A stretch of DNA of 64,000 nucleotides from Amoebophrya sp. A120. Lineage: Eukaryota > Sar > Dinophyceae > Syndiniales > Amoebophryaceae. The notes beneath the pieces are model-generated. The model worked only from the letters and a program-made list of their open reading frames with translations, searched no databases and was not told where the DNA came from. How positions within the stretch are numbered: the first letter of the stretch is position 1; each line of letters starts with the position of its first letter. The translations under genes and the position numbers were made by a program. The stretch spans positions 208,399 to 272,398 of the forward strand of contig CAJINV010000011.1 of NCBI GenBank assembly GCA_905178155.1, read 5' to 3'. Below, one piece after another: positions 53,159 through 64,000 of this stretch.

Positions 53159-56100
53159 CTACTGCAGGCACGATTCGTAGGTGGGGATGCTGTACTTGAT
53201 GTTGTAGAACGCCGTTTCGGGTGCCGCGCGTTCCATCGGGTATCGAACTGAAATCTCGAGTCACGATAAGTAGCGAACTTTTGTCATGCATATAGAGCGG
53301 GGTAACAGCTAAACCAACTAACTCGGGATTGTAAGTGCGAAAATTTTTCGGGCGGCCGAGACGGGTCGCCGCGCACGAGCTCCCTAGCCAGGTAGGGGTA
53401 GCTCGTGGCGACCACTAGCTAGCAGGCAACTCGTGTGGGCAAGGGCCGACGATCGCACAGTCGGCGACAGCCGGAATCCCCTATGCGGATTTGTGCTCTT
53501 GTGCATGCTATTTGTGCTCTTGGGGTCTTTTTTGAAAATCGGTGGGGCAACGTTTTCGCTTTCTTTGCAACGCAGGCGGTGCCTGTTTTGTCATGGCGAA
53601 ATATTCCCTGCCGTGAAGCTAACATTTATGAAGCGCAACAATTTTCCACGCTTTCCGACTGAAGCGAGTTTGTGAACGAAAGCACAAAAATCATGCACAA
53701 AGCCGCACGATTTGCATATGTTGCCAGGACGTTTTCAGAGCACACCTCTGACCGAAGTCGCCGGCTACGGCTCCGGCGTCGCTATATAGAAAAATTTTCG
53801 CACCTAGAATCCCGAGTTAGTTGGTTTAGTTGTTACCCCGCTCTAAATATTTTTCTATCACGAAGACATCTTCAAGAAAGACTTACGACTTTATTCGTGA
53901 CCATCACCGTGAGGCATGACAAAAATAAGCTGTCGTGACCCAAAATTGCTTCTGTCGATACCAATTGCAGCAATTCCTGGGACATGATCGCGATGTTGCG
54001 TCCGTCCTCATGGCGTTGGGCAAAATCCATTTCGTCACCGAGGTTACGCCACTCGCACACAAACAGGTTCAAAATCGGCAGGAACAGCTTGTAGTGCGGA
54101 ATCTGTGGCGATACGTTTTTTAGCTTTGATGGCATGACAAATTTCGATGGCAGCTGCTCTGTACTCATGTACAAGATAAATCACTTTCGAACAAGAAACG
54201 CGTGTAGTTGTAGAGAAATCGGCCTAATGACTGGTGCATCTCCGGAAGAAGAAGAGCTTCAACTTCTATCAAAAGATAACGTATTAAGTACCAGGGCTTC
54301 GCCCAGAGTGGGTCCCCTCGGCACGAGCTCACGCAGGACCTTGATGCACTTGCAGATCACGTTCCTGTCCTTTTCCAACATATTGCGATGAATGCTCTGC
54401 ATCACTTCCGGCAGCGCCGCGGCGGAATATGGGGCGGAATAAAACTCCTGCATCTGCGTACTATGTAGTTTGTCTTTGATATCCTTATCTAGAAATACCT
54501 GCTGGTCGCGCGCTTCAAATTCAACTGGTCAAAACCTACCGAACGCATGACAGGAGCAGGACTGCAGAACACATTCTATTCATCTGATTACGTTCATCTT
54601 CATGATGACAGTGTCATCAAGCCTGTGGAGGCTCATGCCTGCTGGTGGTGTTATCATGACACCACCAGCATCAAAGAATAAAATCAATGATCATGACAGA
54701 CCACTGTAGATGCAGGTGTTTGATTTCTCCCCCCCGTAAAAGCCGGTCCTCGTTCAAAGTGCGTATCATGCTCATCGTACCTGGTGTTGAGCGGTCAGAA
54801 GTCATACTGATGCTGAAGACGCAATGGAAAATACTTCATCTGTCATGCATGCACGACACGACACAAACGTTAGAAGTATCGAGTGAAAAGGAAAGTATAA
54901 CTAAAACTCATGGAATCACCTCGTCGTGTACCCAACATCACAAACACCAGTAGAAGAAATGAAAAATACCTTCGAAGCTAACGTAGTTAAACGGGAATTT
55001 TCTTTCGCGGATGCCATCCACGAAAATCGGCAGGAAAATCCTTGTGTTCACCGATTCCACGGGCACCCGCCACTCCAGCGTCATTTTCGAACCGTGCTTG
55101 ATCGGATCCTGGGCAAAAGTATCGCACTCCGGTACTAATTGCGATATTGCATGACAGATCTGCGCTCTTTCCCAAAACTGCATGACAAATATACTGTTTT
55201 TGGTTCTGACAAAGTTTGTCATGCAAATCATACTAAATACAATACTTTTGCCATCCATAAATCGCGATCGGGAGGTCTCCACGCTCGAACATCTTCCGGA
55301 ATTTGGTACCTTCGATGGGCGGAACGTTTGTGATGCAAAACGCCATAGGGTGTTTATTACGCTTTGTGTTTGTCATGCAGAAAATCGATTGCAAAAAAAC
55401 CATCTTCAAATCATGAAAACAATTAAATGATTATACCCGGTTCTAGCAGCGCTTCGAAGACCAGGTTGGGAATGTCCAGCCGCTTGTCGATAATCGGTTC
55501 CAGTGCGTTGGCCTTGTCCGGTCCGGGGCCCCACGCGCTGACTGGTCTTGACCGCAACGCGCCCGCACTTTGGCTTCGTTGGAGGAACTTCTGCCGGAGC
55601 AGCGTCGCTGGGTGGACGGGCAGTTCGCCGGGGGCCAACCTGGAAATGAAGGGTTTTATATCTAAAAATGATTTTGTCATGCATGACAAGCAAAAATATT
55701 TGTGAGGCTGAGGACATCCCGTTTCTGCATGACAAATCGGTTTATTTCTACCAGGTGTGTGTCACTCGCAGCGGGTCATCAGGGTCTGCGGCCGTCGCCG
55801 TGTTCGTCCTGGCGTTCGCCGTTTTTGGTCGCGCGGCCTTCGTCGCTTTGTACTTTTTCGCAGCGCCGATGACGTTCCCGGTCTTCTCGCAGAACAGACT
55901 CGTGATTTCGTCGTCGTCGATGGCTTCACGCAGTTGCGTCTTGATTCGGCTTGCACTGGCAGAGCGCGGGCGGGTGGAGCCTGTGACGTTTCTTTCTAGT
56001 ACAACTATACGCAGCATCAGCTTAATAGCGAGAAAGGTCGTGGAACAAGACTGTAATTCTCCTACATACAGGAGAGCAGATGATGAAACGCAAATCTTTT

Positions 56101-57395
56101 ATATATTTTTGGATTATGCGTAGTACTCACAAGTCAATTTTTATACATGGTAAAACATGTTGAAGCAAAACAACCTCTAGTACTACCGTCCATCTTGCGC
56201 TTGACATACTCCTTCATCAGGTCCTCTTTGCGGTATTGCTCGCTCTCCTCGAATATCAAATGCAAAAATGTCTGGGTCTGGAAGAATGCCAGACTTGTCA
56301 TGCTAAACCGAAGTGCGACACACTTTGCCTCCCCCTGTGCAAACAGCCGCAGATGGCTGTCACGCAGGGAAGGTGGGTCAGACGGACATCGAAATGCCAG
56401 ACTTGTCATGCAGGTTTTCCATGACCCATGAAGGCTGGTATGTAGGACATAGCATGACAGAGTCTGTGAGAGTTGGAGTTCTATCATGCCTATCCACATG
56501 AGAAACTGCCTCGCGATTAGGTCAAAAGTGGACAGCTTTTGGTAATCATGCAACACAGATTTTTACATGATTCAGATTTACCATGACAAGTGACTTTGTT
56601 CCAGACCCAGACATTTTTGCATTTGATATCGAAGAACACGTCCGCGTCGGGGTCTCCGGGTTCCGGCACGATCGGAATACCGCCCTCCTTCTTCTTCGCG
56701 ACGTGTCGATGGTAGTCCGAGGGGTGGTCGCCCGCTAAACCCTCGATCTTCTTCCCGCCGCGGAGTTTCGGGCCACTGCTCGTCGGTCGGGGGCCCAATC
56801 CCTTGTTTGCCCGCGACAATGCGGAGGAGTCGTTCTTGTTCATTTTTCCAAGCGAGGAGGAAGAAGCCCACCGGGTCGTGGTCGGCTGCTCGGCACCAGT
56901 TTGTTCCTGCTTGCTTCCACTTACAGTGGTCGTTGGGTAAGCAGACGCTGGACGGACGAGCGACGTGATGGAGTTGTTGTTGTTGGAAGAGGAAGTTGCG
57001 GCTGCAGGGTTTTTCTTCGCGACCGACGATGTGTTCACATTTTCCTTGTCCTGCGTCTCCTTCGAGGAAGAGCTGTCCAAATTTAACAAGTCCCGACCCA
57101 GATTCTGCATGGCTAACACGGCGTGCTGATTCGTCGAGTTCTTCACGGCGACGGGCGCTGGAAGCTGGTGCTTGTTATCCTGCTGGTTCAGACGCGACGA
57201 CGTTTTGGTCACCTCCTGCAGCGGCGCACGAGAGGACGAGACGTTCTGCTTCACCAAGGTGCTGCTCTTGTTCCGTCGGAGCGGTAGCTGCTCGATGCCC
57301 TGCCACCTCTCCTTGAGCAAATGCTGGACCAAACCACGCTTGACCGGCTCTTCCATCTGCAGCGCAACGCGCGATCTGTATATTTGTTTTTGCAT
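53159..57395 (-). CDS. PACRG: PACRG-domain axonemal protein, 639 residues, nine exons
   Basis: Exons: 57395-56629, 56248-56187, 55995-55752, 55639-55437, 55309-55266, 55099-54970, 54524-54292, 54102-53962 and 53254-53159; phases close throughout. The C-terminal ~250 residues match PACRG: KFRKMFERGDLPI, TLEWRVPVESVNTRIFLPIF followed by VDGIRE, VICKCIKVLRELV, GPTLGEAL, YKLFLPILNLF and the ending AFYNIKYSIPTYESCLQ. PACRG sits at the inner junction of doublet microtubules in flagella, which implies a flagellated stage. The N-terminal ~390 residues are a low-complexity Ser/Asn/Lys-rich extension not found in ordinary PACRG. Two introns are introner-like elements with direct repeats; others are GT-AG. 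The last acceptor (near 53254) is the least certain. The start could instead be the ATG at 57356, right after GCTGCAG. Confidence 0.8.
53294..53844. mobile_element. 551-bp element with 56-bp terminal inverted repeats
   Basis: Left arm 53294-53349 begins AGAGCGGGGTAACAGCTAAA; right arm 53789-53844 is its reverse complement with about three mismatches over 56 bases. Flanks are A/T-rich (ATAT left, AATAT right). Inside is a second stem around 53362-53416 (GGTCGCC ... GGCGACC with CGAGCT ... AGCTCG). No coding frame is convincing. It is nested in the last intron of the PACRG gene and looks like a MITE-type DNA element. Confidence 0.8.
55106..55265 (-). mobile_element. Introner-like element, 160 bp, direct repeat CCGATC
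   Basis: Left GGGCAAAAGTATCGCACT; right, reverse complemented, TGGCAAAAGTATTGTATT. Flanks GATCGG at 55100-55105 and 55266-55271. Contains three CATGAC-type motifs. Removal joins FERGDLPI to KHGSKMTLEW in the PACRG frame. Confidence 0.85.
56254..56628 (-). mobile_element. Introner-like element, 375 bp, direct repeat TTCGA
   Basis: Ends are almost perfectly inverted: TATCAAATGCAAAAATGTCT then GGGTCTGGAA at both ends. Flanks TCGAA at 56249-56253 and 56629-56633. Removal gives DVFFEESEQYRKED in frame. Contains the shared core also present in the 14.1-15.0 kb element and several CATGACA motifs. Confidence 0.9.
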
Positions 57396-57999
57396 TTGCT
57401 CCTTCGCATGCGCAAATATGCATGAGAAACAGAGAGGCGAATTGTATTATTTGCGCATGACAAACAAACGAAAACGCATGTTGACATAAAAACCAATTCA
57501 CGAGTACCGGTCACTGATCGCGTACAGCCTGCTTCGGCTCGCCACCCTTTGGTCTTGTCGCATCCGCTATCGTGATGGAAATTTCAGTCAATAAACATCT
57601 CCGTCAAGATGTACAACCCAATTGTAATGTCAGTGTCACCTTCCACCTGTCGCTGCGCATGACAACCTGCATATAATTCGACGCAATAAAAATTCTAGTC
57701 AAGAAAGAGACGGACCTCCCTGCCAGGTGCATGTAAGAAGCACAGATATAAATCCTGATACTCCTGACTTGTGTTTGATTTGACTCAAAAGATCCTCCGA
57801 CATACTCCTTGCAACGTGCTCAACACTGCTGTCTTCGCCGTGTTCCGCGTTCGCATCTTCTGCAGGTGATCAACCTGATGTTTTGTATTGTTTGCGAATC
57901 AAAGGCAAATTACAAATTGCGCAATGCTTTTGTGCAGTAAAAAAGGAGTTTGTCATACAGATTATGCAAGCGGAAAGATGAAGATCAAATACCGAGGAT

Positions 58000-58800
58000 G
58001 CGCTCTTTGGACGGCACGAGACCGGCGTGATCGAGCCGGGCGGTGGGTGCAGCATCTTTGCCTAGTGCTCCTGCTACTTCTGCACTTTTCGTTTTTGTCC
58101 GCTGGTGGTTGCGTTACTTGCGTACTACAACAACTAGGCCTACTCCCTCTGCAGCTAGTTCTTGTGCCTACTATTTCTAATTGATTTTTTGATTCATGTA
58201 TACTGGTGTGTCAGCGTTCTACGAGTTGTGCCGTCGTGATGAAACAAGTTGGTCTTTATTTGGATTCAGGCTCAAGCCATCCCTTTAAAAAGACGAGGGT
58301 TATGCTGCAAGTGCTGAGTTTACAATAAACACGTTTACATCAAGTTCGAGCAACTTAAGTATCTGTTATTGTTTGCTTCAAACGAAAGCCCTCGCACTGT
58401 CTTGCTTCCTACTCAAATACAGCTTCATTCGCTCCTGGTTTAGGAATGCACTCAACATCATGTCGCTCACAGGCAAAATCGCTCCGGAACAACAGAGTAG
58501 AACTCCAACGAAACATGGGAAGCTAAAAAGCCTCAGGCGACATTCGATGAAACGAGTATGCCTGGCGCCTGCGTGCTGTTATTAGCGTTGGCCACTGGCG
58601 CCACGGCAGCGCGCGTCAGTCTCAGCCAACCAACAAGCCCGCGGTGCAGGAACTAGTGCCACATTGGCATGATCCAACTCCAAGGGCGTGAGAGTGACCA
58701 TAAGGGGCCGCCGCGCAAACCGAAAGGCAACCGCGCAGCGCATCTCTGCCTGTCTGACAGCGAACAAGCTGGCCCTGCCCGCCATCGGGCCCTGGCAACA
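58000..58800. repeat. Tandem duplication, copy 1
   Basis: Landmarks shared with copy 2, offset by about 1.1 kb: TTTTTTGATTCAT, GCCGTCGTGA, TCGCTCACAGGCAAAATC, GAAACGAGTATGCC, GGGCCGCCGCGCA. Copies are clearly diverged, so the duplication is not recent. Confidence 0.7.
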
Positions 58801-59214
58801 GGTTTAGATTGCCGGACCCCCTGTCCGCCCGACGAGTAGCAAAGAAGCGCGGGCCAAAGAGGCAGGGCGGCAGCATATGGCCCACAGAAAAATGAGCCCC
58901 GCCCCCCTCGCCGGGAAAAGAGCGAAAGCGCTGCGCCAGAGCGCGCCCTGCGTTCCGGGGTGCGTCCCCGGCCCGTATTTTTCGCAGAAAGAGGCCACGC
59001 CGGCCGCGGACTTCGGGAGGCGTGCCCGCGCCGTCTGAAAAGACGGGGGGCAGGGCCGGATCGATGGACCAGGCGCGCGCAGTTTAGCGGAGTCGCCTCT
59101 CCTTTGCCGACCGACGGCGATCCACAATTGAGGCGGGCGCGATGTTGGATAGCCGACGGTCGAAAAGCCATCTTTCAATCTCGCCTTGGATCTCCTCGAA
59201 AGTGGCGTCTGCAA

Positions 59215-59830
59215 ATAAATTTGGCGTGGCCCTTGTTGTATGACTTGTCTGCGACTCCCTGCGCTAGTAGTCACTTGCCTACAACGAACTCGCTGCGCAG
59301 CTAGTACTGTCTACTATTGGATTTTTGATTCATAGTAGCGTGTCCCGACTAACGCCGTCGTGAAATTGGTTCTTATTTGAATTTAGGCTCGTCAAACATC
59401 CATCAACACTCTCTCAAGAGGTTGATGCAAGAGCGGCTTTTACAGATCGCAATCAAAACGATCGCACTCTCGCTCTTTACTCAAATGAACACTCACTAGC
59501 TCCTGGTAAAGGACTGCACTCATCAGATCGCTCACAGGCAAAATCACTCGGGAACAACGGAGAACAATACCAATCAAAAACGCGTCGACAAAAGGCTTTA
59601 GGCTACATTCGAAACGAGTATGCCGGGGGCTTCCTGTTGTGAGCCATTGGCGCGACGGTGCGCGTCAGTCACATAGATACAGGAGCTGCATGCCAGCGGT
59701 TCACGGAATAATGCGCACCGAAGGGCACTTGCGTGACCACAAAGGGCCGCCGCGCAGACCAAAAGGCACACGCGCAACGCACCTCGCTCGGGCAACGTCA
59801 GGCAGCAAGCAAGGAAGCCGGCCCCGCTCG
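59215..59830. repeat. Tandem duplication, copy 2
   Basis: Same landmark order as copy 1 (ATTTTTGATTCAT, GCCGTCGTGA, TCGCTCACAGGCAAAATC, GAAACGAGTATGCC, GGGCCGCCGCGCA). Confidence 0.7.
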
Positions 59831-60916
59831 CGGTCGTTCCGGGGCAATGAATGTATCCAGAGGACCGGCTCACCTACCCGACTTTCCTGCCCTGCGGATA
59901 ACCAACGCGGCAGGCGCGCCGCCAGTCGCTTACTACACCCAGCTCGCGCAACCGCGGGGCCACGGAAATCAAAAGCGGGCCCGCCTGAGCTGCCGCCTTT
60001 GGCCCGCACACACAAGGGCCCACCCTACGCGCTTTTCGTCGCGGGGCGCGTCGACGGCAAAAGCGCCCACGCGTTCCGCCACGAACTGGACGAGCTTCCT
60101 ATTGGCGCCACGCTGGAGCAATTCCCTCCTTGCTTTGAGCCATCGACTGGCACAGCCGGAGGCCCGTTGCCGGCATTCCAGTATTGCGGCTGGTGTGCCT
60201 GCGGGAGAAACTGATGTTGCTGGCTGCGCCTTGTGGTAAGGCGGAGGGAGAAGGCGCCAACATGCCCGCGCCGCGCATCAGGGACCGAGCGCCCCATTGG
60301 GGGGCGGGCATCGATACATCTTGTGTTCCTGCAATTGACAGAAAAAGCTACGGGAAAGGGGAAACTGTTGGTGGGAATGAAACAAAAGAGAAACAGCAAT
60401 CGACATGTAGAGAGTATCATGAAATTGCGATTGCGTCAAGAAGTCGCAAAATAGCAAAGTAGAGCTTCACCCTCGCGTACTGCTGAAAGAGCATGACTAA
60501 CTGCGTTTGACACACTCAACTCCAAGTCCAAGCTGCGCTCGTCCGTCACTCATAGAGATTTGTTCGTTCTCTTTCGCTGCACACTGCAACAGATTGCACT
60601 AAGCTGCTCTCAACAACCACAGACACGCAGATGCACTCATTGATACACAAAAATACATTTCCATTTATCAAGATCCGTCTTGTCACTGACAACACACGAG
60701 CGGCGAATGTGTTGATAAACAGGCGGCTGTGCTGCATGTGCACACAAGCAGTGCTCAACAAGACGAACAGGAGCATGGAGCACGACATTAAACGATAAGT
60801 AACCGTTGGATGTAACATCCATCCTCAAACACGCGGTGATCAGGGAAATCTTATAGTTGTGCAGAAAATCTTTTACTCTGTAGTCACAGGACGACTACCA
60901 CTACTGGTGGTTACCT

Positions 60917-63684
<2,768 letters not shown>

Positions 63685-64000
63685 CTGGTTCCCGTCGACG
63701 GCGTTTAGGTGTGCAGGGGAAAAAGTACAATGGGAGAGGAAGCGTAGAAGTTCTTTACTTCCGAATGGATCCTCTTGGACGACAAGGCCGTCGTGCTTCC
63801 TTTCTCTTCGATTTTTCATTTTCTGGGAGTAGAAATGGATAAAGATCGAGATGTACTAGAACTCGCACGAAAGTATTAAAACGCACCCTCGTCCAGTCCA
63901 CTACCTGACAGACCAAACATAACGCTTCTCGCCCCCACCTCCCCTGAAGTCTTTTCCAATACGCTGTGATACGAGCCGGCCACCGCCGACGAAGACGAGA
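63685..64000. other. Window edge, probable RecQ intron and exon fragment
   Basis: A donor-like CTGTCAG then GTAGTGG (minus strand, near 63905) could end another RecQ exon covering 63905-64000, but no frame there gives a recognisable RecQ segment, so it is left open. Confidence 0.3.

Larger units (their letters stand above)
57396..60916. other. Long intergenic gap with GC-rich, tandemly duplicated block
   Basis: The first part (57.4-58.0 kb) is mixed; a TGCGCATGACAAAC motif near 57450 suggests an introner relic or a 5' intron of the PACRG gene. From about 58.0 to 60.3 kb lies a 1.1-kb unit in two copies, each starting AT-rich and becoming GC-rich. The rest (60.3-60.9 kb) shows nothing. Large frames on both strands in the GC-rich part have no domain. 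Confidence 0.5.

Noticed and set aside
53362-53416. Possible tRNA or structured RNA gene
   Set aside because: Forms a strong simple stem but has no cloverleaf, anticodon arm or T-loop consensus; it fits a nested palindrome in a MITE-like element.

Overview
This window reads as nuclear DNA of a protist, most likely a dinoflagellate-lineage alveolate close to the parasitic syndinians (Amoebophrya type). That placement is an inference. It rests on eukaryote-only genes (PACRG, ATP synthase assembly factor ATP11, AP endonuclease 2, DEAH-box and RecQ helicases), Ser/Thr/Ala-rich low-complexity protein linkers, genes all reading one way, and many genes cut by short inverted-repeat introns flanked by direct repeats. 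A euglenozoan, where unusual base-paired introns and one-way gene arrays also occur, is the main alternative.

Every gene I can support lies on the minus strand. Read from the right edge they are: a RecQ helicase cut by the window end (60917-63684); a 639-residue PACRG-domain protein (53159-57395); an AIFM2/FSP1-like FAD oxidoreductase (48006-50726); a coiled-coil protein (45239-47341); a DUF445 membrane protein (43074-45214); an unknown protein with a possible mitochondrial leader (41439-42591); AP endonuclease 2 (34806-38265); a membrane-anchored GH35 beta-galactosidase homologue (28304-32368); a 3175-residue DExH helicase (17876-27403); a second DEAH helicase (11331-17904); ATP11/ATPAF1 (9528-10717); an unknown protein (7500-8483); and a split protein kinase (3331-6842). 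Some neighbours are extremely close: 24 bases separate the coiled-coil and DUF445 genes, and the two DEAH helicase frames overlap by 29 bases.

The most interesting content is a family of introner-like elements, 119-962 bp. Ten of the twelve listed here start TAT and end ATA or nearly so, carry inverted ends (consensus TATCCTGTGCAAAAG) and one or more copies of a TTTGTCATGC motif, and sit between direct repeats, mostly 5 bp. They lie inside the helicase, beta-galactosidase, AP endonuclease, FAD oxidoreductase, PACRG and RecQ genes. Removing the element plus one repeat copy restores the reading frame and the conserved protein sequence in all ten, often with no GT or AG at the junction. Two more, in the 41-42 kb gene, have the same ends but close the frame by GT-AG splicing. 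Ordinary GT-AG introns also occur (DUF445, ATP11, kinase, parts of PACRG).

Intergenic DNA is mostly 0.5-1 kb, but four long gaps (about 32.4-34.8, 38.3-41.4, 50.7-53.2 and 57.4-60.9 kb) each contain a very GC-rich block without convincing genes. Other repeats are a 94-bp satellite at the left edge, a minisatellite inside the 962-bp element, a 551-bp hairpin-forming element in a PACRG intron, a duplicated 5' end of the FAD oxidoreductase gene, and a 1.1-kb tandem duplication near 58-60 kb. No rRNA, tRNA, spliced-leader RNA or CRISPR array was seen by eye.
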